Source: SAR324 cluster bacterium (GTDB lineage: Bacteria > SAR324 > NAC60-12). From it: a stretch of DNA of 64,000 nucleotides. The DNA is taken from positions 124,001 through 188,000 of the forward strand of contig JADFZZ010000001.1 of NCBI GenBank assembly GCA_015232315.1, given 5' to 3'. The position numbers were made by a program, and so were the translations under genes. How positions within the stretch are numbered: the stretch's first letter is position 1; each line of letters begins with the position of its first letter. The notes beneath the pieces were generated by a model. It was not told where the DNA came from. It saw nothing but the letters and a program-made list of their open reading frames with translations, and ran no database searches. Of this stretch, positions 26,973 through 37,673 are shown piece after piece.

Positions 26973-27656
26973 ATGCAGGTGCAAAACAATCCTGTGGCGA
27001 TGACCGATAAAAATCCGGTTTCCCAAAAAAAAGAATTACAGTCCGATAAGGCTGAACTAAAAGGTGATAGTGGTGTCGAAAAAAAAGATGGAACCCTGGA
27101 ATCTGACAAGGAAAAAACCTCAGTTTATCTGAAAGTTGTGTCCCGGCTTGAGAGTATGATCAAAAAAGGAGACTTGTCTGAAACTTCGCTCAAGGGATTT
27201 TCCAAAGCTGTGCAGACCCGACTTGAGGAAATGAAGGAAAACGATAAAAAAACTTTAAGCATGCTTGAAGAATTTAAGGCCCTCAAGTTGGAAGGCCTGG
27301 AAAAAATTCCGGAATTTCTGGAAAAAAATATGAAAAATCCTCAAAACGCTGAAAAAATTCTGGCATTGTTGAAACATCCAAAATTTGCTGAACTCATGGA
27401 TGCCAAACGGGAACAACCACCTCAAACCTACAGTCCGCAATCCTTGGGTGTTAAGGGTGGAAAAAACCTGACTCCGGGTAATATGAAGGAAGTTGTTGCC
27501 CCAACGGGTGGAGACGCGACGGTCCACGCTCCTGGAGGTTCTGAAGGAGGCGTAACATCACCTTCAGTCAAGGAATCCACACCAACCAGGCCCGTCAATG
27601 AGGTGCCGGTAGAAGCCGGTCCAGTTGATTCGGCCGCAGTATCTCAGGCAGCCTGA
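26973..27656 (+). CDS. Hypothetical charged protein
   Basis: 227 residues. A lysine-rich, low-complexity N terminus (~1-45) is followed by a helical core (YLKVVSRLESMIKKGDLSETS ... KIPEFLEKNMKNPQNAEKILALL) and a Pro/Thr/Gly-rich C terminus. No signal peptide or known motif was seen. Third-position use and its clean tail-to-tail junction with the bactofilin gene support a real gene. Function unknown. Confidence 0.65.
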   Translation: MQVQNNPVAMTDKNPVSQKKELQSDKAELKGDSGVEKKDGTLESDKEKTSVYLKVVSRLESMIKKGDLSETSLKGFSKAVQTRLEEMKENDKKTLSMLEEFKALKLEGLEKIPEFLEKNMKNPQNAEKILALLKHPKFAELMDAKREQPPQTYSPQSLGVKGGKNLTPGNMKEVVAPTGGDATVHAPGGSEGGVTSPSVKESTPTRPVNEVPVEAGPVDSAAVSQAA

Positions 27657-28022
27657 TCAGCTTGGACTATCTTCATACGAATCTGAGATTATCGGGGTTT
27701 TGATCAAATGAAATGAGCCATCCAGTTTTCCCCCCTGAAAGATGCTGATACCGCCGGGAGGGGAATAAAAATTTCCTACGACTTCTGCTTCAGAGAGCAG
27801 CGTGATCGTTGATTCCGCAACAAGATCTCCCTTGATTTTCCCATTTATCACAATCGACCGGGCATTGATTTTCCCATCAATGTCCGCCATGGTTCCTATC
27901 GTGATTTCATTTTTTCCCAGGATGGTTCCTCGACAATTGCCGTCAATTCTGGCAGAGCCATTGCAAGTGATTGTTCCTTCAATATGGACATCGGAGGCAA
28001 TGTAGCTGGAAATAACTTTCAT
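27657..28022 (-). CDS. Bactofilin
   Basis: 121-residue polymer-forming protein of the bactofilin family (PF04519). The right-handed beta-helix is seen as regularly spaced turns: VHIEGTITCNGSARIDGNCRG, ITIGTMADIDGKINARSIVING, KIKGDLVAESTITLLSEAEVVGNF. Bactofilins form non-polar filaments at the membrane that scaffold shape, stalk or polarity proteins. The N terminus MKVISSYIASD is short. Its stop abuts that of the preceding gene. mreB and this gene are the two cytoskeletal genes of the window. Confidence 0.93.
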   Translation of the reverse strand: MKVISSYIASDVHIEGTITCNGSARIDGNCRGTILGKNEITIGTMADIDGKINARSIVINGKIKGDLVAESTITLLSEAEVVGNFYSPPGGISIFQGGKLDGSFHLIKTPIISDSYEDSPS

Positions 28023-28171
28023 AGCGGATTATCCTTTCCTTAGCATGTCAGGAATTTACTGTTAAACTTTAGGATAAGTGAATAAAAATGAGGCCTCTCG
28101 GCATGGTTTCTGAATACTAACGCAGGAAACGGGGTTATCACAATATAATATTTTTAACGCTAAAGAATTCC

Positions 28172-29380
28172 ATGGGACTTTTTCAGGCTTTTAAGGAGCA
28201 TCGTAAACAACAGCGGATAATAACCCGGGATTTTTCCCGGATCCATATCACTCCACCTGAAGTGGAAGTGAATCTGGTTGATTTGTCGCTCAGGGGAATT
28301 CGAATCATGAGCCGGATTTCGCTGGATTTGGGAAACTCACTGAGTCTGTATCTGTTTGATAAAACGTTCCGGACTCAGGCTAAAGTCTGCTGGGTCAAAC
28401 GCCTTGACGATCAAAATGAACAGGAAATTGGTCTGCATCTTGAGTTGCCGGATTTTTCAGATCTTTTTGAAGAAATCAATCAGGAAAATAAACTGAATCT
28501 GTTGATTCTCACTGCGTTGCCCTTTGCCAGGGCCTCCATTGAAAGTTACGTTCAGTTGACCAATATGAATATTCAGGTGATTGAATCCTTCGAAGAACTG
28601 CCTGCCAGCCTTAAACAACACCCCTGGGATCTGCTGTTGGTTGATCTGAAAGCCGAAGATTCCCGAACCTTGACTTCTATTTTGCAGGATTCTGTTCTGC
28701 CTTCGAGTTTACCGGTGATTTTATTGACAGACCGGATCTCGAAAGACATGTCAGAATGGCGCAAGCAGTATTTTTTTGTGGAAATATTCAGAAAGCCGGC
28801 TGATCCGGATGAAATTGTGAAACGATCCTTTATTCTCAGAGAACAGTCTCTCCGATTTCAAACGATGGATCAACTCCGCAAAAAAGCCATCGACGAACTC
28901 ACAAATACCCAGAACATGATGAATCAACAGTCACAGGAGATGATGACCATGCTGACCCAGGTCATGGAACAATCAGAAGTAATGGGACACCTCATTCAGT
29001 TGCAGGAAGCCTTGATGGCCATGAATTCGCTCAATGAAGTGGTATTGTTTGCCCAGCAATGGGCCATGCAGAATTTCAAGGCCTCAATCAACCTTTGGCA
29101 TTGCGCAAAAGCACCTTTTTATATTCTGGGACAGGAAGTGCCGGCCCATTCACAAATGAACTGGGACCAGCGAATCGGCAAAATCAATCATCTGCTGGGC
29201 AAATCTACCAAAATTCTGCAGGATGGAATCACACTGATACGAAAAAATGATATTGTGCTGGAAGTGGTGGCTCAGGAACCCGGACTGGATATTGTGGATC
29301 GATTGACTTTTTTTATGAAAATCCTGATTCCCGTCTTGTTGTACAAAGGCAATCTCCAGCTACAACATCCATCTTCCTGA
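28172..29380 (+). CDS. PilZ domain protein with degenerate receiver domain
   Basis: 402 residues. The N-terminal PilZ domain (residues ~10-105) has RKQQR and DLSLRGIRIMS, matching the RxxxR and D/NxSxxG c-di-GMP-binding motifs. A receiver-like domain (~110-230) keeps a phosphoacceptor-like Asp (DLLLVDLKAED) and the terminal lysine (FRKPADPDE), but its first strand LNLLILTALP lacks the acidic pair needed for Mg2+, so phosphorylation is doubtful. A coiled coil rich in Gln and Met (~235-285) and a C-terminal domain follow, with GAF-like spacing but no clear motif. Probably a c-di-GMP effector; the output is unknown. Confidence 0.82.
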   Translation: MGLFQAFKEHRKQQRIITRDFSRIHITPPEVEVNLVDLSLRGIRIMSRISLDLGNSLSLYLFDKTFRTQAKVCWVKRLDDQNEQEIGLHLELPDFSDLFEEINQENKLNLLILTALPFARASIESYVQLTNMNIQVIESFEELPASLKQHPWDLLLVDLKAEDSRTLTSILQDSVLPSSLPVILLTDRISKDMSEWRKQYFFVEIFRKPADPDEIVKRSFILREQSLRFQTMDQLRKKAIDELTNTQNMMNQQSQEMMTMLTQVMEQSEVMGHLIQLQEALMAMNSLNEVVLFAQQWAMQNFKASINLWHCAKAPFYILGQEVPAHSQMNWDQRIGKINHLLGKSTKILQDGITLIRKNDIVLEVVAQEPGLDIVDRLTFFMKILIPVLLYKGNLQLQHPSS

Positions 29381-29444
29381 ATTATTCAATAATGAGGCGA
29401 ATCAGGATTGTGCTCCTTTTTCAAATCCCTGATTGTCAGGAGTT

Positions 29445-30554
29445 ATGCAAGCTCACTCAATTCATTTTCCCTTACCTGCGAAACCCGAAATCAGCGCACT
29501 CCTCCTGTCTCTGCTGTGCCTTGCCTGGTGGACTGTTGTATTCACAGCCGAAGTCCGGGGCATTGAATTTGTGAGTAGAGGGGGTGATTCCATCCTGGAA
29601 TGGGGGATCGAAGTCGGACCAGGCCGGCCTGTTCCATCATGGACACGGGTGCATCTGAAAAATATTTCTCAGGAATTGATCCTTCTCTCTTCGTTTCAGG
29701 TGATTGCACTGGAAAATATCAGTCAGGACACCTCAGGGTTTTTGACGGCTGGAATCAAAATCAAGCCTGGTGAGTCCACAAATTTTCTCATTTTTCCTCA
29801 AATTCCTGAACGCCTGTTTCAATATGATTTTCATTATGCCTATCTGCTGGGAACGGATACCACAGGGATCGACTCTGGAACCTATCATTCGTCACGAACA
29901 TCCTATAATCCAAATGAAGCGTTATTGTCACAGGCCTCGGAGGAACGTGATTCAGCAGGAATTCGCAGACTCAGAAAGTCTATCATGACTCAGAAAAATC
30001 TGGTACTCAGTCGCTTTGAGGCATGCACTGAAGTATTGCTTGAAGCACAGAAACCGCATTGTGCTTCCGATGAAGTTCTGGTTGAAAAACGCATGAATGA
30101 ATGTGACTGCTTTCAGAAATACACCAATAGCTGGGTATGCCAGATTCGTTATATCGATCATTGCCAGTTGCGTGAGTTAGCCGATTTCAGGTTGGTTACA
30201 GGGGTTATCGTTGTGCCTTCATCGCAGATATCGAAACGTTCAGCCGCATGTAACTGGGCACAATGGCAGGCAAAAAAGAATCATTGTCTGTCTGCACAGG
30301 AAAAATTGCTGGACTCTCAGATCCAATCCTGCTTATGTGACAGCAACCAAGGGGAAACTTATAAAAAGTGTTACCTACCTTACAGAAATAATTGTGTTTT
30401 CCAGACAACACTCAACGCTGTTTCCATACAGGGGTTATCTTCCCAGGTGATGTTGCAGGATTTTCAGGCGACTCCTGAAATTCCCGCGAATGAAACAGAA
30501 AACAGCCAGACATCTGAGAATCAGCAGGAGGAACAAACTCCACCTGCCGAGTAA
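29445..30554 (+). CDS. Exported cysteine-rich protein with duplicated six-cysteine motif
   Basis: About 369 residues. A hydrophobic N-terminal segment (ALLLSLLCLAWWTVVFTAEVRG) indicates export or anchoring. The frame also opens at a TTG at 29433; I prefer the ATG at 29445, though its AGGAG sits only 2 bases upstream. Residues ~30-150 are beta-rich. The C-terminal half holds two copies of a motif, C-x11-C-x13/14-C-x-C-x9/10-C-x7-C (one begins ACTEVLLEAQKPHC, the other ACNWAQWQAKKNHC), probably disulfide-bonded. The tail is Glu/Gln/Thr-rich. No family recognised. Followed after 23 bases by another exported cysteine-containing protein. Confidence 0.75.
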   Translation: MQAHSIHFPLPAKPEISALLLSLLCLAWWTVVFTAEVRGIEFVSRGGDSILEWGIEVGPGRPVPSWTRVHLKNISQELILLSSFQVIALENISQDTSGFLTAGIKIKPGESTNFLIFPQIPERLFQYDFHYAYLLGTDTTGIDSGTYHSSRTSYNPNEALLSQASEERDSAGIRRLRKSIMTQKNLVLSRFEACTEVLLEAQKPHCASDEVLVEKRMNECDCFQKYTNSWVCQIRYIDHCQLRELADFRLVTGVIVVPSSQISKRSAACNWAQWQAKKNHCLSAQEKLLDSQIQSCLCDSNQGETYKKCYLPYRNNCVFQTTLNAVSIQGLSSQVMLQDFQATPEIPANETENSQTSENQQEEQTPPAE

Positions 30555-30577
30555 CACTAAAAAACGGAGTGGCCTGA

Positions 30578-31396
30578 ATGAATAAAGTATTGAATATCAG
30601 GAATTTCATTGTCGTAATCGAGATCATCATTCTAATGTCCATTTGGTGGTCTTATGCGGTGGTTGATGCCGCAGAGCCTGAAGATTGGTCAAAAATACAG
30701 AATTCCCGTGAAATTGTCGACTATCTGGATTTTCTGTTTCTATACCCTGACGGTGTGAATGCGCCGATAGCCAGGCAACGCATTGATGCCATACAACACA
30801 ACAACATCGATATTGTGGAATCCAATACGGATCCCACAGAATGTCTTCTCTGCGGGGGCTGGGAAATTTCCGGGCATTCCAGCAGTTTCAGTCTCAATCC
30901 TGATGGAACAGCGGTGCTCCAGCAGGTTTTTGCCACCAAAGATGTCACGTGTCTTCTCCGTTATCGTAACTGGGCTATCGAAGATGATGTTTTGGTATTT
31001 CGTCATGGTGAAGCATCCTGTCAGAACAGAAAAAAACACATTCTTGAGGATTTGAAGATATTCTTTCGCATGGAGAATCAAGATACCCTGACCCTGCGTG
31101 GAGAACAGGATGTGGTTTATAAACGCAATCCGGATCTTGTGATTGAGGACCTGAAAATCACCGGCATTCCCCAATTGTGCATTTATGACCAATGCCTGCT
31201 GGCACGTGGCAGCACCTGCGAGCAACGTCAGGTTCTGTTTGAATGTGTGGAATACACTTATGAAAACACTACCTGTACCGATCAACTCGGCTCTGACTGG
31301 AAACCGCTGAAAACAGTAAGGCCCCTTCATTTTGACTCCATGGACGACTGTCAACAGGCACGTGCCGGCATGTCTGAACGTTACGCTTCACAATGA
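30578..31396 (+). CDS. Exported protein with C-terminal cysteine cluster, function unknown
   Basis: 272 residues with an N-terminal signal or anchor (FIVVIEIIILMSIWWSYAVV). The middle part, WEISGHSSSFSLNPDGTAVLQQVF ... WAIEDDVLVFRH, looks like a small beta-barrel or lipocalin-like module. The C terminus has CIYDQCLLARGSTC ... C ... C, echoing the cysteine-rich protein just upstream. The two probably share a transcript and cell compartment. No homologous family recognised. Confidence 0.7.
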   Translation: MNKVLNIRNFIVVIEIIILMSIWWSYAVVDAAEPEDWSKIQNSREIVDYLDFLFLYPDGVNAPIARQRIDAIQHNNIDIVESNTDPTECLLCGGWEISGHSSSFSLNPDGTAVLQQVFATKDVTCLLRYRNWAIEDDVLVFRHGEASCQNRKKHILEDLKIFFRMENQDTLTLRGEQDVVYKRNPDLVIEDLKITGIPQLCIYDQCLLARGSTCEQRQVLFECVEYTYENTTCTDQLGSDWKPLKTVRPLHFDSMDDCQQARAGMSERYASQ

Positions 31397-31449
31397 TTTT
31401 GACCTTTCCTTTTATTTTGGTAGCCTGCCTGCTTTCCTTGTTCTGATGA

Positions 31450-32967
<1,518 letters not shown>

Positions 32968-32972
32968 ACAGG

Positions 32973-32993
32973 AGGAGGGAGTGAATCCCTCCT
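32973..32993 (+). terminator. Hairpin between guaB and the convergent small gene
   Basis: 8-bp stem AGGAGGGA / GTGAA / TCCCTCCT just after the guaB stop. No clear T run follows on either side. Shares GGGAGTGAATCCC with the gltA hairpin at 25411. Confidence 0.6.
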
Positions 32994-33005
32994 GTCTGCC
33001 TACAT

Positions 33006-33203
33006 TCAGGACAGCAAGGTGGTGCAAACTTCGTCTTCGATAACCTCAGTCAGAGATTCCCTGAGCAAATTCACCACAATCACCTGCTCATAGCTGGTGG
33101 CGGACTGCTCCAGAATATCCAATCCTCTGGATAGTGTGATGTGTTCGTTGTTGACGGTTTGTTGAAGCTGTTCTGTGATTGAGTGAATAATTGTATCAAA
33201 CAT
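33006..33203 (-). CDS. Small hypothetical protein
   Basis: 65 residues, MFDTIIHSITEQLQQTVNNE..., one or two predicted helices, acidic, no signal peptide. A purine-rich AGGGGGAAAG ribosome site immediately upstream of the ATG supports translation. It lies between guaB (convergent) and ribH. Function unknown; could be a chance frame, but the ribosome site is good. Confidence 0.5.
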   Translation of the reverse strand: MFDTIIHSITEQLQQTVNNEHITLSRGLDILEQSATSYEQVIVVNLLRESLTEVIEDEVCTTLLS

Positions 33204-33325
33204 CTTTCCCCCTTTTTATTGAATGAATCAAATCTCTCCAGCAACCGGAATCCCCATTCCTGTTTTTTGGAAATTCTTTTCATGACACCCCTCAGGTATG
33301 TAATGAAAAGCATATTTTATACCAA

Positions 33326-33784
33326 CTAAATCTGTTTCAGTAAATTAACCATTTCAATAGCGGTGACAACTGCGTCACGCCCTTTGTTTCCTGCTTTAGT
33401 GCCAGCTCGTTCGATGGCCTGTTCAATGGTATCGGTGGTTAGAATTCCAAATGAAACCGGAATTCCTGTTTCGAGTGAAATAGAAGCAATACCTCCGGCC
33501 GCTCCGGAGCAGACATAATCAAAATGGGGTGTTGAGCCCCGGATCACCGCACCCAGACATACCACCGCATCATACTTTCCGCTTTGTGCCAGTTTTTTGG
33601 CGGCAAGTGGAATTTCAAACGCTCCGGGAACCTTGACCGTTACGACGTTATCACGATTTCCACCATGCCTCACAAAGGTATCCATCGCGCCCAGTAGCAG
33701 GCTCTCCGTGATAAATTCATTGAATCGCGCGATCACAATCGCCAATTTCATTTCTGTAGCAATCAACTGTCCTTCTATTTGCAT
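33326..33784 (-). CDS. ribH: 6,7-dimethyl-8-ribityllumazine synthase
   Basis: Penultimate step of riboflavin synthesis. 152 residues with [47 protein letters not shown] (active-site His) and [24 protein letters not shown], all conserved. The ATG at 33784 has GAGGAAC upstream and gives a normal-length protein; a longer frame to 33856 is not needed. No other rib genes adjoin and no FMN riboswitch was seen. Confidence 0.95.
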   Translation of the reverse strand: MQIEGQLIATEMKLAIVIARFNEFITESLLLGAMDTFVRHGGNRDNVVTVKVPGAFEIPLAAKKLAQSGKYDAVVCLGAVIRGSTPHFDYVCSGAAGGIASISLETGIPVSFGILTTDTIEQAIERAGTKAGNKGRDAVVTAIEMVNLLKQI

Positions 33785-34213
33785 GTTCCTCGTTTGATGA
33801 ATGGATATTAACTCGACACAGAGTTGAGACTTTTCAAAAAAACGATGAACAATCAAGTATTCTTTTAAAATATTGTTTTAAAAGCAACTAAACCAAACCT
33901 AAGCAGAAATGTGTAGTTTGGTGGAATTTTCTGGATTCCGAGTCTTTGCCCGGACACTGTGGAGTTATTGTCATGCCGGACTTGATCCGGCATCCAGAAG
34001 CGCCAAAACGAACGTTTTCTGTCTGGGATTGGTTTATTTAGCTCCAGTCTCACTGCCTTCCCATGATTTAAAAATGATGGGAAGTGAATGGCAAGGTCAA
34101 GAGTATGGTAATGGGCCTGGTTATATTGGCCTGAATTTGAACTTGTTTTGACGGATAAAACATGAAAATTATGCACCCATTCCCCTGATATAAATTCTAT
34201 TCGTGAGACTGAC
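33785..34213. other. Intergenic region with a dispersed palindromic repeat
   Basis: No gene is supported. At 33969-33995 the segment TGTCATGCCGGACTTG then ATCCGGCATCC is a short inverted repeat common in many bacterial genomes. A minus-strand frame of 131 residues here is an overlapping translation of that repeat (FWMPDQVRHDN) and is discounted. Confidence 0.6.
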
Positions 34214-35191
34214 ATGAAACGTTTGATCAATCCCTTGATTGACTGTGTGTTCAAAGCCATTCTGGGAGACCCCGATCACAAGGAAGTTCTTCAGCATTTC
34301 CTCAACAGCATTCTCAAACCTGTCATCCCTATCACTTATGTGGAAATTCAAAATCCCTACAATGCCAAAGAATTTGTTGCTGACAAACTCACCATCGTTG
34401 ATGTCAAGGCTCGAGACGAACATGGTCGTTTGTACCAGATCGAGGTGCAGTTAACGCTGGATCGATGCCTGGGAGAACGGATGATGTATAATTGGAGTGT
34501 TCTGTACAAAAAACAGATTGAGGAAGGTGACGACTATTCAGCACTTCATCCTGTGATTGCCATCTGGTTGCTGGACGGAACGATGTTTCCTGAATCTCCC
34601 GTTGTACATCATCATTTTCAAGTGTATGATTCAAATCATGAGGTTTCACTGACAGATCAATGTTCCATCCATGTGCTGGAACTGCCCAAATGGAAGAAAC
34701 CTGAAAATCATCAATTGAATCCGGAAGATTCCTGGCTGTATTTTTTTGAAGAAGCCAAACACTGGCAGGAACTGCCAGAAGAACTGAAACCCATTGAATC
34801 CTTGAGGGAAGCCATGAATGTACTGAAACGTTTCTCTGAAAAAGATGCCGATTACTGGTTGTATGAGGCGCGTCTGGAAGGCATGCGTCTGCAACGATTC
34901 CGTGAAAAGGAAATGCTTCGTATTGAACAGGAAAAAAGCAAAATAGAACAGGAAAAATTCCAAGTGGAACAGGAAAAAAGCAAAATAGAACAGGAAAAAT
35001 TCCAAGTGGAACAGGAAAAAGCCAAAATAGAACAGGATTTAAAACAAGCACTGCTTTTAGTGGAGAAAACTCAGAGACTGGCCGAGCAGGATAAGCAAAA
35101 AACGGAACAGGAGTTATTATTGACCCGTCAACGGGAAGAAAAACTCGTGGAACAGCTCAAACAGGCAGGACTCGATCCCGACAAGGAATGA
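34214..35191 (+). CDS. Rpn-family PD-(D/E)XK nuclease-like protein with coiled-coil tail
   Basis: 325 residues. The N terminus (NPLIDCVFKAILGDPDHKEVLQHFLNSIL; ADKLTIVDVKARDEHGRLYQIEVQLT) is the PF12784-type Rpn family, with likely catalytic residues D of TIVDVKA, E of IEVQ and the family Q. The C-terminal ~110 residues form a coiled coil of repeated IEQEK and VEQEK segments encoded by a 42-bp tandem repeat. Distinct in sequence from the Rpn-like protein at 3454. No transposon ends were found beside it. Confidence 0.85.
   Translation: MKRLINPLIDCVFKAILGDPDHKEVLQHFLNSILKPVIPITYVEIQNPYNAKEFVADKLTIVDVKARDEHGRLYQIEVQLTLDRCLGERMMYNWSVLYKKQIEEGDDYSALHPVIAIWLLDGTMFPESPVVHHHFQVYDSNHEVSLTDQCSIHVLELPKWKKPENHQLNPEDSWLYFFEEAKHWQELPEELKPIESLREAMNVLKRFSEKDADYWLYEARLEGMRLQRFREKEMLRIEQEKSKIEQEKFQVEQEKSKIEQEKFQVEQEKAKIEQDLKQALLLVEKTQRLAEQDKQKTEQELLLTRQREEKLVEQLKQAGLDPDKE
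34925..35037 (+). repeat. 42-bp tandem repeat in the Rpn-like gene
   Basis: Two full perfect units and a third partial unit; each encodes 14 residues (EQEKSKIEQEKFQV) of the coiled coil, in frame. Confidence 0.93.
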
Positions 35192-35273
35192 TCGGCACGT
35201 TTCATTTTCCAGCTTACTGTTTCTCATCTCGACCAATGGAAGAGATCGTCGCTCGGCATCTCAAGATCCGTTG

Positions 35274-36995
35274 TCATGAATCTTTCTGCAATTTGGCCCA
35301 GGTATCACGCAACGTGACGGCACGATTGAAGACAGGTTTTTGCGGTGTAGAATCCTTGTCCGGACAGAAATAACCAAGACGTTCAAACTGATACCGGTTA
35401 TTCACGCTGGTTTGTTCCAGAGACGGTTCCAATTTGCAGTTTCCCAGGATTTCAATGGAATCAGGATTCAGGTGTGTCTTGTAATCCACATCCTTGTCAC
35501 CATCAGGAATTTCCACATTGAACAATCTGTCATACAACCGAACTTCCGCAGTCAGCGCTTTCGATGCCTCAACCCAGTGAATGATGCCTTTGATTTTTCG
35601 GCCATCGCTGGTGGGTTTTCCTCCAAGCGTTTCCGGATAATACACACAGCGCAGTTCCTGAATTTCTCCAGTATTCGGATCTTTGAGCACTTCATCACAG
35701 CGGATCACATAGGCAAATCGCAATCGGACTTCCTGGCCGGGACCCAGTCGAAAGAAATTTTCAGGAGGATTTTCCATAAAATCATCCCGGTCAATAAACA
35801 GTTCACGACCAAAATAAATCGTTCGTGTTCCCATTTCCTGAATTTTGGGATGGTTATGAACCTGCAACGCTTCAGTCTGGTTTTCAGCATAGTTGGTAAT
35901 CACCACTTTCAGCGGACGCAGCACAGCAAAAGCACGTTGGGCGCGGGCATCCAGATCTTCCCGCAGACAATCTTCAAGAAGGGTCATGTCGGTGTAACTT
36001 TCGCTTTTTGAAATACCAAGTCGTTCCACAAACAAACGCATGGATTCCGGTGTGTAGCCCCGGCGTCGCAGGCCGCAGATCGTCGGCATGCGTGGATCAT
36101 CCCAGCCTGCAACATAGCATTGTGTGACCAGTTCATTGAGTTTGCGCTTACTGGTCACCGTATATTTCAGAAATAGCCTAGAAAACTCAATCTGTTGCGG
36201 ATGACACGGAACCGGAAGTTGATCCAGACACCAGTCATAGAGTGGACGGTGGTCCTCAAATTCCAGAGTACATAGAGAATGAGTGATGCCTTCCAGAGCG
36301 TCAGAAATGCAATGGGTGTAGTCATACATCGGATAAATGCACCACTTGTCTGTTTTGGGATGCACCATGTGCTTGATGCGATAAATCGCGGGGTCACGCA
36401 TGTTGATGTTGGGAGATGACATATCAATTTTAGCCCGCAGAACCTTGGCACCATCAGGAAATTCGCCCTTACGCATCCTCTCAAACAATTCCAGATTTTC
36501 TTCCACGGAGCGGGTGCGGTACGGACTGTCTTTTCCCGGCTCCTGAAGGGTGCCCCGATATTCCCGGAGTTCGTCCTGATTCAGATCACAGACATACGCT
36601 TTGCCGTCACGAATCAGTTGCACTGCGTATTCATAGAGCTTGTCGAAATAGTCCGAGGCGTGGAACAATCGATCTTCCCAGTCAAATCCCAGCCATTTCA
36701 CATCTTCCATGATGGCTTCCATGTATTCAATGTCTTCTTTGGCCGGGTTGGTGTCATCAAACCTCAGATTGCATAATCCCTGATAATCCTTGGCAGTGCC
36801 AAAATTCAGACAAATGGATTTGGCATGACCAATGTGCAGATAGCCATTGGGTTCTGGCGGAAAACGGGTGTGAACCGTGGTGTGTTTGCCGGAATTCAGA
36901 TCCTGATCAATGATATTCCTGATAAAATTTCTGGGACTCTCAGGCGAGGAAGTTGCTGGTGTGAATGTTTTGGTATTTTTGTTTTTTGCGCTCAT
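35274..36995 (-). CDS. glnS: Glutaminyl-tRNA synthetase
   Basis: 573 residues, class [25 protein letters not shown] contains [21 protein letters not shown] and [32 protein letters not shown] follow; the second catalytic loop is VTSKRKL. The C-terminal anticodon-binding beta-barrels end with [38 protein letters not shown] is diagnostic of GlnRS over GluRS. GlnRS in bacteria descends from an ancient transfer from eukaryotes and is restricted to some lineages, mainly proteobacteria, which fits the inferred host. Confidence 0.97.
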   Translation of the reverse strand: MSAKNKNTKTFTPATSSPESPRNFIRNIIDQDLNSGKHTTVHTRFPPEPNGYLHIGHAKSICLNFGTAKDYQGLCNLRFDDTNPAKEDIEYMEAIMEDVKWLGFDWEDRLFHASDYFDKLYEYAVQLIRDGKAYVCDLNQDELREYRGTLQEPGKDSPYRTRSVEENLELFERMRKGEFPDGAKVLRAKIDMSSPNINMRDPAIYRIKHMVHPKTDKWCIYPMYDYTHCISDALEGITHSLCTLEFEDHRPLYDWCLDQLPVPCHPQQIEFSRLFLKYTVTSKRKLNELVTQCYVAGWDDPRMPTICGLRRRGYTPESMRLFVERLGISKSESYTDMTLLEDCLREDLDARAQRAFAVLRPLKVVITNYAENQTEALQVHNHPKIQEMGTRTIYFGRELFIDRDDFMENPPENFFRLGPGQEVRLRFAYVIRCDEVLKDPNTGEIQELRCVYYPETLGGKPTSDGRKIKGIIHWVEASKALTAEVRLYDRLFNVEIPDGDKDVDYKTHLNPDSIEILGNCKLEPSLEQTSVNNRYQFERLGYFCPDKDSTPQKPVFNRAVTLRDTWAKLQKDS

Positions 36996-37208
36996 GCAAT
37001 ATCAATGGATAGAGGTTTGATCAATTAATGCGAATCAGGATTAAAATGTGCCTTCATCGCTGATTTTTAAACGAAATCCAGCGGTTGAAGCAATGTTTGG
37101 GATGCCTGAGGACAGGTGTTTTTGAATTTGTTCAATATATGTTATTGTTGGCATTTTTACTGTTTAGATGATGTTGCGATCAAAAATAGGTGGAACTTCT
37201 TGACGTGG

Positions 37209-37463
37209 TTACAGGAGTTTGACCAAGGCTGCGATGATTCCAGTTTGCGCAAGCAGGAGTGTTATAATCCATTTTATGAGGTCAAGTTTCGCCTGATTGA
37301 TTTCATGACGAAGTTCATCTTTTGTCGCAAGGTTTTCGCTGATAGATTCAAATGATTTTTCTTGGGTTTCTTTCACCAATTCTGTGACAATTTCAGCCTG
37401 ATCTTTAGTGAATCCCGCTTTTTCAAGGCGGTTGTAAAATTGGAGTGTGTCGAAAACCAGCAT
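37209..37463 (-). CDS. DUF1640-like coiled-coil protein with C-terminal membrane helix
   Basis: 84 residues: FDTLQFYNRLEKAGFTKDQAEIVTELVKE, a short coiled coil with LATKDELRHEI, then a hydrophobic end (IKWIITLLLAQTGIIAALVKLL). This arrangement is typical of the DUF1640/CCDC90-like family of small membrane-tethered coiled-coil proteins, often found as accessory genes. Function in bacteria is unknown. Confidence 0.82.
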   Translation of the reverse strand: MLVFDTLQFYNRLEKAGFTKDQAEIVTELVKETQEKSFESISENLATKDELRHEINQAKLDLIKWIITLLLAQTGIIAALVKLL

Positions 37464-37580
37464 GGGCGCCCTTTAATTTATTATTTTTGTGCTATTCTTA
37501 ATCAGGATTCGCATGGGTATCAGTAATGGTGGACTTTGAAGATTTTCTCATAAACCACTGAGATTATTGATCTCACGGTG

Positions 37581-37650
37581 TGTCATTTCGACCGAAAGGA
37601 AAAACTTAACTCTTTGATATCACGAAAGATCTCTCACATTCGAGATGACA
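37581..37650. repeat. Dispersed repeat beginning TGTCATTTCGACCGAAAGG
   Basis: TGTCATTTCGACCGAAAGG ... CGAGATGACA forms a loose inverted repeat of a type seen repeatedly in unrelated bacterial genomes. No gene in the 210-base gap. Confidence 0.5.
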
Positions 37651-37673
37651 CCTCGAAATGTTCAAAATCCAGA

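Noticed and set aside
33865-34260. 131-residue minus-strand frame between ribH and the second Rpn-like gene
   Set aside because: Overlaps the start of a better-supported gene and contains repeat translation (WMPDQVRHDN).
34214-35191. Rpn-like genes as parts of insertion sequences
   Set aside because: No terminal inverted repeats or target duplications were found around either gene; the family name transposase is historical.
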